This document shows positions 1 through 8,260 of a stretch of 64,000 bases of DNA, piece by piece (position 1 is the stretch's first letter; every line of letters begins with the position of its first letter). Under the pieces are notes generated by a model. The model saw nothing but the letters and a program-made list of their open reading frames with translations, had not been told where the DNA came from and did not search any database. The position numbers and the translations under genes are program-made. Location: contig NZ_AP028878.1 of NCBI RefSeq assembly GCF_036511935.1, forward strand, positions 3,534,001 through 3,598,000. The letters are read 5' to 3'. Source of the stretch: Marinobacter nanhaiticus D15-8W (GTDB taxonomy: Bacteria > Pseudomonadota > Gammaproteobacteria > Pseudomonadales > Oleiphilaceae).

Positions 1-297
1 TGAAAACCCCTCTATTTGGGCTCCCATTTCCCGCTGTTTTACTCTACGCTCAATATCATCCCTGTTTTCCCGCACGATATACGGCGACAGTCCGGTGTCT
101 TCGGAAAGGCGGCGGATGTAGGCCAAGTCATCTGGCTGCTCAGTGACTGCCTGGTTGACAGAGCGAGCGAGCACAGAGCGGCGCTGCTCAGCCAGTGACG
201 AAACGGCCTTGCTGTACTTGTTCTCGGGCGCAGGTGTCTGCTGCTCCTGCGACTGGGTACCGGTGAGCTGTGAGACTGCTTCGGTGTATTTATTCAT
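1..297 (-). CDS. N-terminus of a virion (internal/ejection-type) protein, cut by the window edge
   Basis: An open frame without stop runs from ATG at 297 to the left edge (99 codons visible). It begins MNKYTEAVSQLTG and repeats the same phrase as ENKYSKAVSSL at about residues 25-35. This is followed by a charged, Glu/Arg-rich stretch. It lies downstream of the 563-aa internal virion protein and in the same direction, where podoviruses usually keep their largest internal (lytic transglycosylase or gp16-like) protein. No enzymatic domain is visible in the part seen; the function is inferred from position only. Confidence 0.7.
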   Translation of the reverse strand, partial: MNKYTEAVSQLTGTQSQEQQTPAPENKYSKAVSSLAEQRRSVLARSVNQAVTEQPDDLAYIRRLSEDTGLSPYIVRENRDDIERRVKQREMGAQIEGFS

Positions 298-321
298 ACG
301 CTCGCGCTATGAGGGTGATTT

Positions 322-618
322 ATGGGGATTCTGCTGATAGCCGCGTTATTGGTCGCCGACTGGTTCGCGTCAAACCTGATTATCGTGAAAGGCCGCAACA
401 TCTGGCTCAGGTGCATATTGATACTGCCTGCGGCCATGCTTGTCGCAACTATTCAGAGCGTCGTGTATCTGGTGGCAGGTAGTATCAATGGCGGTCAAGC
501 CGTCATGATGCTGATCATGGGAACAGGTGCTCACGCCTTTATGATCGGCATCTTTATGGCGATTACGGCTATTCGCCTTCATCTTCGGCCGGCGGCCGAT
601 TCAGATCATTTGCCTTGA
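322..618 (+). CDS. Small membrane protein, candidate lysogenic-conversion (moron) gene
   Basis: 98 aa, almost entirely hydrophobic, with three predicted membrane helices at about residues 2-20, 32-52 and 62-84 and a short polar tail. The start is supported by a GAGG ribosome binding site six bases upstream. It is oriented against the surrounding late genes and its last 50 bases overlap the 3' end of the 563-aa virion gene. Opposite-strand membrane genes inside late operons are often expressed in the lysogen and act in superinfection exclusion. No family is recognised, so function is inference. The antisense frame is low-complexity and less convincing. Confidence 0.55.
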   Translation: MGILLIAALLVADWFASNLIIVKGRNIWLRCILILPAAMLVATIQSVVYLVAGSINGGQAVMMLIMGTGAHAFMIGIFMAITAIRLHLRPAADSDHLP

Positions 619-2260
619 TGTAGATCTCGAGGATGAGCTCGGGCGTCGGGGTGAGCCCCTGCGCCTCCAGGGCGCTCTCGATTTCAAAGCGGTCCTGTTC
701 CGGCAGGTCATCAGCATCGCCAGAGAAGTACCAGTCAGGGGCGGATTCGGCCTCGAACAGCGGGGCCTCGATGTCACGACCAAAGATGCCACGATCAGGC
801 AAGGTCACCGAAATGGTCTGTCGATCGACAATGCGGCGGAACTCATCGGGCGGGATCTTGCGTCCTGGGTTCTCGGATTGCCAGATTGATAGTTGATTCT
901 CGACCGCACCACGGAACGAGGCTGCACGTTTGGCTTCGTCCTGTCCTGCTGTCTTGCCGTAGTCGACGCCCATCGAGGTCAGGGCTTCGTTGACGATGCT
1001 GGTCTTGGTCTGGACCCAGGCCTCTTCACCAGCGTTGCGCTCACCTTCCAGCAGCGAGGACTGCCAGCCAATTACCTGCTTGCGCTCAGCGTCACCGAGT
1101 TTGCGGAAATACGGCGACAGGTCGGTATTTCGGAATTCACCCGGGTTCTCTGCGCGCATCTGGGACAGGTCGTAGAAGACATTCCAATCGGTTTTGACAG
1201 GACGCCCGGTTGAGATGTCCTCGGCATACTTCTGGAAGCGGTTACGCTCGGTGACCGACAGCGAGCCCCAGATTTCAGCGGGCACGTTATCTATTGAGCC
1301 GGTCTCTTCGATGAAATTGGTCACCTGCAGCAGCAACTTGGAACGCTCGTTCTTGGCAAACGACTCTCGTTCATTCAGGCGCGAACGGATCCGGCTGACC
1401 ACTTCATCCCGGACTTTCGGATCACGAATGCCACGTGCGCGCTTCAGGCTGTCTTCGGCACCCAGCCCCTCGTTCATGATGCTATCGGCCATGCCCTGGG
1501 ATCGCCGGCGAATCGTCTCCGATTCGATGGTGCTCTCGATCTTGGCGCGGGCCGCAGCCGTCATGTCACCCTGGTTGGCCTTGAAGTACGTCTCAGCCGC
1601 ATCCGGGTTATCGTCGATCAGCGCTTCAATCTGCCGCCCATGAAAGTTGCTCAGCGTCTCTGCGCGCTTGGCTTGCATGACTTCCGGTGACCAGCCACGA
1701 CTTTTACCCAACGTGGACAGCGCGTCCAGCACTTCAGCCTTGCTCTGGTTGACGATCTCTGGGGAGGCCGGGAGTGCGGCGGCGCGGTCGGTGGCAGTAG
1801 AAATGCGGGCTTCCAGCGTATTGCCGAAGGCGATTTCGCTCTGTTTCGACTCGTGACGAGCAACGGTGTTCAGGACGGATTGACGTTGACGGCGCAGGGT
1901 TTCCTGGAAGGTGCGTTGCTGTGCAGGATTATCGAGGTCGGCGACGTACTTGTTGGAGGTGGACTCCCACCAGTCCTCAGTTGATTTCAGTGCCCCTTTC
2001 GCACGGTCGCCAGAGCGGTTCAGGACGGCGTCTTCACCCTCGACCAGGTATTGGCGCTGCTCATCCTCGAACTGCGTAATCGCCTGGGAAACCTTCTCCA
2101 CGTCATTACGGCGCTGGATCTCCTGGCCCAGGTCCGCAACTTGGTTGCCGAAATCAGCCGTGGCTGACTCAATGGCACCTGTGCGAACACGGGTGACGCC
2201 GCGGGAAGACTGTGCGATCGGGCGAGCGCCCAAGCTTGAACCATCAGGCAATGTTGGCAC
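569..2260 (-). CDS. Internal virion (ejection) protein, 563 aa
   Basis: A long, soluble, highly charged and helical protein, rich in Glu/Arg/Gln with coiled-coil-like stretches at about residues 40-75 and 125-290. No signal peptide or membrane segment is seen. It starts with GTG (2260) behind a GGAG site; no in-frame ATG fits as well. It lies after the 150-aa gene and before the truncated gene at the left edge, which is the internal-core/ejection block of short-tailed phages such as those related to T7 gp15 and Bordetella BPP-1-like phages. The assignment rests on position, size and composition rather than a catalytic motif. Confidence 0.65.
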   Translation of the reverse strand: MPTLPDGSSLGARPIAQSSRGVTRVRTGAIESATADFGNQVADLGQEIQRRNDVEKVSQAITQFEDEQRQYLVEGEDAVLNRSGDRAKGALKSTEDWWESTSNKYVADLDNPAQQRTFQETLRRQRQSVLNTVARHESKQSEIAFGNTLEARISTATDRAAALPASPEIVNQSKAEVLDALSTLGKSRGWSPEVMQAKRAETLSNFHGRQIEALIDDNPDAAETYFKANQGDMTAAARAKIESTIESETIRRRSQGMADSIMNEGLGAEDSLKRARGIRDPKVRDEVVSRIRSRLNERESFAKNERSKLLLQVTNFIEETGSIDNVPAEIWGSLSVTERNRFQKYAEDISTGRPVKTDWNVFYDLSQMRAENPGEFRNTDLSPYFRKLGDAERKQVIGWQSSLLEGERNAGEEAWVQTKTSIVNEALTSMGVDYGKTAGQDEAKRAASFRGAVENQLSIWQSENPGRKIPPDEFRRIVDRQTISVTLPDRGIFGRDIEAPLFEAESAPDWYFSGDADDLPEQDRFEIESALEAQGLTPTPELILEIYIKANDLNRPPAEDEGE

Positions 2261-2304
2261 TGATCAACTCCATCAGGAAAAAGGAAGGCAGTGTGAATTG
2301 CAGA

Positions 2305-2757
2305 TTAGCCGTACTTGTCCAGCAATGAGCCGCCAGAACCCAGGATGCCACCAGCGGCCTTGATCTGTGAGGCGCGCTTGCGCACTTTGCCTTCGTACAG
2401 GGCGCCCTTGGCTGCGTCTTCCATGCCGCGGGCAGCTTCCTCGCCCTCGTACAGGGCGCTCAGGGCACGATACTCGCCCTCTTGCTCAATACTTGCATCA
2501 AGGTCGGTGGTGGTCTTGTCGGAAGCGCTGGCGCCGGATGCCGCCGCTACGGCACGTAGACGGGACTGGGCCAGGCGCTTGTTGCGCCGCTGCTCTTCTC
2601 CTGCGCGTTGAGCCGATCCCCGGGTGTTGCTGGCATTGCGCCGGTACTGGGCGGCCTCAAACTTACTGGCATCCTCTGCTGCCTGACCGGCAGCCAGGGT
2701 GCCGCCGGCTGAAATCACGGTGCCGGCGACCATTGCAGGGACTGCTAAGCTTGCCAT
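2305..2757 (-). CDS. Small internal virion protein, gp14-like
   Basis: 150 aa. It opens with a hydrophobic Ala/Val/Gly-rich segment (residues 2-25, VPAMVAGTVISAGGTLAAGQ). A long Ala/Arg/Glu-rich helical region follows, with repeated RRN/QRAGEEQRR patterns, and the end is glycine-rich (GGILGSGGSLLDKYG). This layout is typical of the small internal core protein (T7 gp14-like) that inserts in the outer membrane during DNA ejection. It overlaps the upstream acetyltransferase-like gene by 13 bases, so the two are probably translationally coupled. Confidence 0.65.
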   Translation of the reverse strand: MASLAVPAMVAGTVISAGGTLAAGQAAEDASKFEAAQYRRNASNTRGSAQRAGEEQRRNKRLAQSRLRAVAAASGASASDKTTTDLDASIEQEGEYRALSALYEGEEAARGMEDAAKGALYEGKVRKRASQIKAAGGILGSGGSLLDKYG

Positions 2758-3110
2758 TGGTAAACGTCTCCGTCCGTACAGGTGCCCATGAAGACGAACC
2801 CGAGGCGCGGCAGGAATCGCTTCGCTGTCGGCTCGTCAGGGTCTGCAATTGCCATAATCGGCGATTTATAGCGCTTGGCCTGCTCCATAATGAAGGCGGC
2901 CCCGCGCCAGATCTCTTTCTTGTGCCCGCGGATGCCGGGCTTCAGGTCCGAGAAAATGGTGATATAGGGGCTGCCGATTACAAACCCGGCCGCACCCACC
3001 ATCTCGTCACCCAGGAAACCGATCCAGGCGCGCATGGACTGCTTCGGTGGTCGGCCATAGTACCGGGTCAGCATGTCCCGGGTGGCCGGCCTGATCTCAA
3101 GCTTTGTCAT
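2745..3110 (-). CDS. GNAT-like acetyltransferase-fold protein in the virion operon
   Basis: 121 aa. The central GAAGFVIGSPYITIFSDLKP and the C-terminal FLPRLGFVFMG resemble the beta4 and beta5-alpha4 parts of GNAT N-acetyltransferases, including the usual RLGF near the end. The acetyl-CoA pyrophosphate loop (Q/RxxGxG/A) is not clear, so catalysis is uncertain. Similar small proteins often sit between tail-tube and internal-protein genes of podoviruses, with unknown role. It overlaps the 883-aa tail gene by 14 bases and the next gene by 13. Confidence 0.6.
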   Translation of the reverse strand: MTKLEIRPATRDMLTRYYGRPPKQSMRAWIGFLGDEMVGAAGFVIGSPYITIFSDLKPGIRGHKKEIWRGAAFIMEQAKRYKSPIMAIADPDEPTAKRFLPRLGFVFMGTCTDGDVYQWQA

Positions 3111-5748
3111 TGGTATCCATGCTCATGATAGCGGCCAGGACGGTGCATGGCCTCGGGGCCGATGCCTGCAAGCACAGACGGGAATCCGTATCCCAGGTGT
3201 CGTTGAATGTGAAGCTCTCTTCGTCGAAGCCTTCCCATACCGTATCGTCAGTGATGGCTGCGCCCTGGCTCATGCCCGGGAGGTCATCGAGCAAGTCAAA
3301 ACTTGAGCCATATTGCAGACCCTGGTAATGGGTGTTGGCCAGCATGAGTGCGAGGGCGTTGATGCGCTTACGCTGCATCAGGGAAGAGCCCATCGCGGCC
3401 CCGTAGGCCAGCTTGGTGCTCTTGTACTGCGCGGTGTACGGCAGACCCACAACGGCCTCGGTGACGCCAGAAGGGAGCGAGACCGAGCCACCGCTGACCG
3501 TTGCCGTGCCAAGGTCTCGGCCGCCACCCCACATCACCACTGTCTGCCCTTCCAGGTGATCGAGAGACGATCCGGGGTACACCACAAACGAATCCGCCTG
3601 GCGGTTCAGCGTCCCACCCTGGCAGTCGTCCTCCTTGGCCCAGCGCTCGACGTAACGCTTTGTGGCGCCATTAATCGTGCGTTTGACCACGTAATACACC
3701 TGGTCTTCGTTGTCACCCGGGAGCACGACGGCGTCTTCAACCTCGCCGTCCGTTTCCAGGCGAACCCAGCAGACCACATTCTCCACGGGGTCATAGATCA
3801 GGATCGCTACGGCCCCGTCATTCAATACGCAGTGAACGCGCGTATCGGGCTGGCGTTGAACGGCCAACCACTTAACACCGGGAGAACAAACCTTCGGCGC
3901 TAACGTGGTCATATCCATGGAGCCGTAATCGTAGGTGCTGGCCTTGAAGTCCATCTCGTAGACACGCAGGCCGGAGCGCTGAACAAACAGGCCCTTGGAG
4001 TCCACGACAACCGCCGGCACCCGCGCGCTACCCTGGGTGGAGATGTTCTTCAGGTTGAAGTTGGTCGGCGTGAGTGGCTCATCCAGTGAGTTCGAACGGG
4101 CTGACTTCTCGGACCCTTCAGTACCGACCAACAGGCGCTGGAGCGGAAGCAACCAGTTGATGACATCGACCGGGCCGGAGCCGATAGCCCTGGAGATGGG
4201 CCCGGCATCACCTTCAGTCTGGTCGTCGAAATCCTCATAGGCGTCTGATTCGGACCCCCACATGTAATCGCCACCGGACCACCACAGGCGGCCCTCATAG
4301 AGCGCCACGGCCGACGGCCAGCCGCGCAGGTCACTCCACGCGCCTTCTTCCCAGTCGGATGTTGCAGTGTCGCTGCCGAGGTCAGATAGAACGGATGCGC
4401 CCACTTCCGTGCCATCCACAATATAGTTAACACGAACCACGCCGCTCGCGCTGCCGCCGGCAAACGACAGACTTACCGTTACAGTGCCAGAGCCATATTC
4501 GCCGGACTTGATGCCAAGCCGGTAGTAAATGATCTGATTGTCGAGCTCATCGTTGTACTGCTTTGATGTGTTGGCCGTGTAGTCCTCCACATCCGTCCAC
4601 GAGCCAGGCTCACCCGGCGATCTTTGCAGCGTCACTACGGTGCCGCCGGAGAACCCAGAAACGCTCACAGAAAACGCCCTGGAATTGCCAATGCCGGTGA
4701 CACGGATGCTGCTGGTGAATGTGTCGTCCGAAGAAATACTCTCCTGCACTTCTTGCCCGGCAGACGTCAGGCGGAACAGCGCCCCGATATGTCCATTGGT
4801 GAACAGGTCTTCAGACGCGGTAACCGTGATATCGCCAGATAACGCACTCGGGGTGAGCGTAATCGGGCTGGTATTGACGATGCGAAACGGGCCGTCCTCG
4901 GGCTGGTACCTGACGATAGACCATGATGTGGCAGAACGGCGCTCAATACGGCGCTGTTGGTAGCGGTCACAGGCCACGAAGATAACATCACCTGACTGGT
5001 CCCATCGCAGGTAATTCAAATCATCCTCGGCCCACGGCGAAGGCAACTCCATAATGCCGGCTGACTCGACAGCAACAGACTCGACAAGAACCGATCGCTT
5101 CAGGGAGCTAGAAAATTGGATGTAAAAGGTGCCTGAAGGCGTAAACGTCAGGCTGTGCGTCCCAGTCCGGAGCGTGGCGCTGATATAAGAGTCATCGCCG
5201 GCAGACGTGCCAACCTTGAGCTCGACTGGGCCGCGCAGGATTTCAATACGCAGCGCATGCTCGGTGCCAGCAGAGGATGTCGATACCGCTTGGTAACGTG
5301 CCGCCTGGTTGGTGCCGTTGCCTGTCAGCTTCATCCGGCCGCCGAGCAAGGCAGCGAACTCGTATTCTGAAACGGTCCCTGTCTCGTCGGCATCTGTCCA
5401 GCCGTTGAGGTTTGATGTGAATTCGCCGTTGGTAATTGTGGAGGATACCGACGGGCGGGTCACAAGGCTGTCACCGTCCCAGACGCGCATGCTGGAGCCG
5501 GTCACCTCGACAAGCGCGGTTTCGTCCGTTGAGAAGACAAACGGGATGAGCTTGGCGACATCGCTGTCATTGGTTTCCCACCGATACTCCAGCCCAGGGC
5601 GCAGCATCATGGAGCCCAGGACGCGCGGCATCCAGTTGGTCTGGATCTCGGCTGACAGCGCGGTGCGTTCCAGATCTACCCGGCCCAGTGCCAGCGGGCT
5701 GATGATCCCGCGGTTGAAGGCCAGCATCTCGACGTTTTGCTTTGGCAT
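3097..5748 (-). CDS. Tail nozzle / tail tubular protein B-like, 883 aa
   Basis: A large beta-rich protein. The N-terminus (AFNRGIISPLALGRVDLERT, then NWMPRVLGSMMLRPG) is characteristic of the podoviral tail-tube/nozzle family that begins with a statement on tail and sample geometry near residues 10-60. A Ser/Thr/Gly-rich stretch at about 100-480 looks like inserted immunoglobulin- or carbohydrate-binding-like beta domains. From about 480 the core resumes with WPSAVALYEGRLWWSG, a typical nozzle-family motif. The start ATG overlaps the stop of the 215-aa gene (ATGA). It probably forms the distal tail tube through which DNA and ejection proteins pass. Confidence 0.75.
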   Translation of the reverse strand: MPKQNVEMLAFNRGIISPLALGRVDLERTALSAEIQTNWMPRVLGSMMLRPGLEYRWETNDSDVAKLIPFVFSTDETALVEVTGSSMRVWDGDSLVTRPSVSSTITNGEFTSNLNGWTDADETGTVSEYEFAALLGGRMKLTGNGTNQAARYQAVSTSSAGTEHALRIEILRGPVELKVGTSAGDDSYISATLRTGTHSLTFTPSGTFYIQFSSSLKRSVLVESVAVESAGIMELPSPWAEDDLNYLRWDQSGDVIFVACDRYQQRRIERRSATSWSIVRYQPEDGPFRIVNTSPITLTPSALSGDITVTASEDLFTNGHIGALFRLTSAGQEVQESISSDDTFTSSIRVTGIGNSRAFSVSVSGFSGGTVVTLQRSPGEPGSWTDVEDYTANTSKQYNDELDNQIIYYRLGIKSGEYGSGTVTVSLSFAGGSASGVVRVNYIVDGTEVGASVLSDLGSDTATSDWEEGAWSDLRGWPSAVALYEGRLWWSGGDYMWGSESDAYEDFDDQTEGDAGPISRAIGSGPVDVINWLLPLQRLLVGTEGSEKSARSNSLDEPLTPTNFNLKNISTQGSARVPAVVVDSKGLFVQRSGLRVYEMDFKASTYDYGSMDMTTLAPKVCSPGVKWLAVQRQPDTRVHCVLNDGAVAILIYDPVENVVCWVRLETDGEVEDAVVLPGDNEDQVYYVVKRTINGATKRYVERWAKEDDCQGGTLNRQADSFVVYPGSSLDHLEGQTVVMWGGGRDLGTATVSGGSVSLPSGVTEAVVGLPYTAQYKSTKLAYGAAMGSSLMQRKRINALALMLANTHYQGLQYGSSFDLLDDLPGMSQGAAITDDTVWEGFDEESFTFNDTWDTDSRLCLQASAPRPCTVLAAIMSMDTNDKA

Positions 5749-6395
5749 CAGTCGTACAGGCTCGAACGGTTACCGAAGTCACGGCGGCCACGGCCGGCGC
5801 GGGCGGATCGTGATTGCGTCCAACTGCCAGGTGGCATGAACTTGGTGGATTCCTCCATGGCGTCCTTGGAGCGAGCATCGACCAGTGCGCGGCGGGCCTT
5901 GCGCTCCAGCGCCTCCAGCTTCGATGCGTTCTGGGTCAGGCGCTCACACACCATGGTGGCCATCTGCAACTCGACCCACCGGGTAAAGCTCTTGGGCCAC
6001 AAGGAGAAGTCGCCACCGTAATATTGGTCATTGGAGGTGAACTTGACGTACATCTCCTGTAGGTCCGAGAACCAGTATTCGCCCTCGACGGTGTATTGCA
6101 GCAGCGGAACCTGGAAGTACTCGTCACTGCACAAAGCCACCGTGCGGACGTGGTCCTGGGGTACGTCAAACGCATACCGATAGCCGAAGGGCGGCTCCAC
6201 GGATGGCGAATACGTGATCTTGATCGCTCGGGTGGCGAAGTTCCACAGTCCCTGCTCCAGGCAGGAATCAACGAAGTCGTCATCCCAGACGCCATCGAGC
6301 ACACGCCGCGGCTCCCGGTTCTCGGTGAGGCTAGCAAGCTCCCTCTCGCCAATATGCCTCAGCGCGGCGTTGTAGATGCTCAGCCGGTCGGTCAT
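5748..6395 (-). CDS. Tail tubular protein A-like adaptor, 215 aa
   Basis: The N-terminus MTDRLSIYNAALRHIGERELASLTEN followed by W-x-D and FATRA is the usual opening of head-to-tail adaptor/tail tubular A proteins. The middle holds a Tyr/Trp-rich region with YRYAFDVPQDHVR and a predicted C-terminal helix bundle. The length (about 200 aa) matches the family. It is expected to link the portal dodecamer to the nozzle protein encoded immediately downstream (4-base overlap on both sides), which supports the role. Confidence 0.75.
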   Translation of the reverse strand: MTDRLSIYNAALRHIGERELASLTENREPRRVLDGVWDDDFVDSCLEQGLWNFATRAIKITYSPSVEPPFGYRYAFDVPQDHVRTVALCSDEYFQVPLLQYTVEGEYWFSDLQEMYVKFTSNDQYYGGDFSLWPKSFTRWVELQMATMVCERLTQNASKLEALERKARRALVDARSKDAMEESTKFMPPGSWTQSRSARAGRGRRDFGNRSSLYD

Positions 6396-6811
6396 GCCGC
6401 CATCGCCTTCTCATGGCTGGACAGGTACTTCTGAGCTTCATCCTTGGTCATGCCATCCTTCAGCACCTCGTTGTCGCTGACACGTTTCACGCGCCACTTG
6501 GTGTGACCGCCGGAGAATTCCATGACGTACTCGGCATCTGCTTCAGGCGCCTTGTCCGAGCACAACTTGTGGTGACAGAGGACAGAGACCGTCGCTGCAG
6601 CTCGCTTGACGTCGATCACCAGCAGTTCGGCGTAGAAGCTGCCGTCTTCCGGGATGACCTCGATCTTGTCGAACGGCTTCAACTGGGCCGCTACATGAGA
6701 CCAGTATTCCGGGCTCTCCAGGTCCTTGATCGTGGTCTTGTGTTCAGGGGTTGCTACGAAGGTGGTGCGCACAAACGAAGCTTCTTTGAATCGGGGATTG
6801 CTCAGCTTCAT
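6392..6811 (-). CDS. Virion-cluster protein of unknown function, 139 aa
   Basis: Not recognised. Residues 45-110 look like a small beta-barrel with alternating hydrophobics. Two His/Cys pairs (LCHHKLCSD at about 78-86) are present but do not make a clear metal site. The C-terminus is helical. It lies between the terminator after the capsid genes and the tail-adaptor gene, with a 4-base overlap to the latter, so it is likely a virion or assembly factor expressed at the level of the tail genes. Confidence 0.6.
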   Translation of the reverse strand: MKLSNPRFKEASFVRTTFVATPEHKTTIKDLESPEYWSHVAAQLKPFDKIEVIPEDGSFYAELLVIDVKRAAATVSVLCHHKLCSDKAPEADAEYVMEFSGGHTKWRVKRVSDNEVLKDGMTKDEAQKYLSSHEKAMAA

Positions 6812-6849
6812 GATTGACCTCGGTTTTTATGTAGACGGAACCACTGCGC

Positions 6850-6874
6850 AAAAAGGGAGGGCCAGAGGCCACCC
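6850..6874 (-). terminator. Rho-independent terminator after the capsid/decoration genes
   Basis: On the minus strand an eight-pair stem with one mismatch (GGGTGGCC, loop TCT, GGCCCTCCC) is followed by TTTTT. It lies between the 91-aa gene and the tail genes inside the late operon, so it would cut tail-gene transcription relative to capsid unless an antiterminated polymerase passes. Confidence 0.65.
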
Positions 6875-6887
6875 AAAGTGCGCAGCA

Positions 6888-7163
6888 TTAGTCGGTGTTG
6901 GTCTCGCTGATAGCGGTGCCATCAGACAGGTCTGCCGAACCGTCGGCATTGATGGCCAGAACGATACACACGTCAGCGTCGTTGCCGTCGCTGTCGATCA
7001 CGGTGACGATATCGTTGACCTTCATGCCGAGCTCTTCAGCGTTGGTGAAGTAGCCGTCCACGCGCACATCAGTGACTGCGTCAGTGGAGACGTACTGCCA
7101 GTGCCGCTGGCCGGCGATCGGCTGGCCACACAGGCGCGGAGGGTTCGAAGTGCTATAAGCCAT
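6888..7163 (-). CDS. Capsid-associated protein, possible head decoration
   Basis: 91 aa. It begins MAYSTSNPPRLCGQPIAGQR, then a compact beta-rich domain containing GYFTNAEELGMKVNDIVTVIDSD. This pattern is common in small proteins encoded next to podoviral and siphoviral capsid genes. Size, position directly after the capsid gene and likely high expression suggest a decoration or head-fibre protein. No enzymatic motif is present. The role is inferred from context. Confidence 0.6.
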   Translation of the reverse strand: MAYSTSNPPRLCGQPIAGQRHWQYVSTDAVTDVRVDGYFTNAEELGMKVNDIVTVIDSDGNDADVCIVLAINADGSADLSDGTAISETNTD

Positions 7164-7222
7164 GGTAGATTCCTCTCGAATTCAGTGGGCTGCGGCCACC
7201 GAAGCAGCCGCAGGCGATACGA

Positions 7223-8071
7223 TTAAGCCGCTGCGAACGCAGAGCCATCGTGGTTGATGACCACCACGCCGCTGTTTTGCAGCAGCTTGGAACCCATGTA
7301 GATGGTGGCGCGAGCGTAGGAGTAGTCCTGCTCGTCGTCGTAGCCGACTGCCGAGTCCATGCCTTCCAGGTTGGCCGCGTGGCCAATGGCAGACTTGTGG
7401 TACAGGAAGCACTTCTCGGCGTTCGTGCCCTTGCCCGGGAGGTTCGGGTGAACGATGAGCTTCATGCCGTTCCAGTCGTAGTAGCCTTGCATCAACTGAC
7501 GCGCGCCACTACCGTCAAGCTTGCGGTCGCTCACGTAGTCGGCAGAGTTGAACTCCTTGAGCTGCTGCAGGTAGCCCAACAGCGCCGGCGTGATCAGGCC
7601 GTAGATCTGACCGTCATAGGGCACCTCGTTGTTTCCCAAGATGGTCAGGGCCTTCATCATCAGGCTCAGGGATCCGGTAGCGGCGGAACCAGTGTTCACG
7701 GTGCCGGTGTTCAGCTCGGTGATGATCTCCTGATCAATCTTGCGGTTGATCACGCCCATGGTGGTCTCCTGCATGATGCGGCGACCGTCACCCTGGGAGG
7801 CGAACACGTTGAACTTGGTCCGACGAACCAGGTCATGCCATTCGCTCAGCGTAGCCGTGTACTGGTTCAGGTTATCGGAACGCGCCGGGATGAGACCGTT
7901 GACGCCACGGGTAGTGGCTTCAGCAGAGCCGGAGTCGGCGACCAGGAAGGTAGCCTCATTGCCCTTGATTACGACTTCAGTGGTGGCGGTGTCACGCAAG
8001 AGTGATTGCTTCTGCTCAAAGCCGGCAATGAACTCCTGCCGGTACTGGGTTTGAAAAGCTGTATCAGCCAT
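7223..8071 (-). CDS. Major capsid protein
   Basis: 282 aa, the usual length for the short HK97-fold capsid proteins of this podovirus group. It begins MADTAFQTQYRQEFIAGFEQ and includes the long spine region with RRTKFNVFASQGDGRR and a conserved ASQGD motif near residue 92. The C-terminus is beta-rich (YARATIYMGSKLLQNSGVVVIN). The gene lies just downstream of the scaffold gene and is preceded by a 189-base untranslated leader, both typical of major capsid genes. Residues needed for cross-linking cannot be judged from sequence alone. Confidence 0.88.
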   Translation of the reverse strand: MADTAFQTQYRQEFIAGFEQKQSLLRDTATTEVVIKGNEATFLVADSGSAEATTRGVNGLIPARSDNLNQYTATLSEWHDLVRRTKFNVFASQGDGRRIMQETTMGVINRKIDQEIITELNTGTVNTGSAATGSLSLMMKALTILGNNEVPYDGQIYGLITPALLGYLQQLKEFNSADYVSDRKLDGSGARQLMQGYYDWNGMKLIVHPNLPGKGTNAEKCFLYHKSAIGHAANLEGMDSAVGYDDEQDYSYARATIYMGSKLLQNSGVVVINHDGSAFAAA

Positions 8072-8124
8072 GATTAATTCCTCATCGGATTACGGATTGG
8101 TTGGTCACCGCATGTGCCGACTCG

Positions 8125-8251
8125 GGTTGTCCTCAACTTCAGGCAATAGCAGGTTGTCCAGGCGTAAAGCCCGGGGCTGCCGTGACTGATAAAGGGGCCG
8201 TTCGAAAGCGGTTGGGTACTTCAGTGGTTGCCGGGGCCTTTCGGGTTGTCC
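8125..8251 (-). repeat. Three copies of GGTTGTCC in the leader of the capsid gene
   Basis: The octamer GGTTGTCC occurs at 8125-8132, 8152-8159 and 8244-8251 (GGACAACC on the transcribed strand), all within the 189-base gap between scaffold and capsid. No gene is visible in this gap. It may hold leader structure or a protein-binding site controlling capsid synthesis; nothing in the sequence decides which. Confidence 0.4.
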
Positions 8252-8260
8252 GGCGAAGGG

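Noticed and set aside
7250..8005. A 251-codon open frame antisense to the capsid gene
   Set aside because: It lacks a ribosome site, has no recognisable domain, and is a by-product of GC-rich codon use of the capsid gene.
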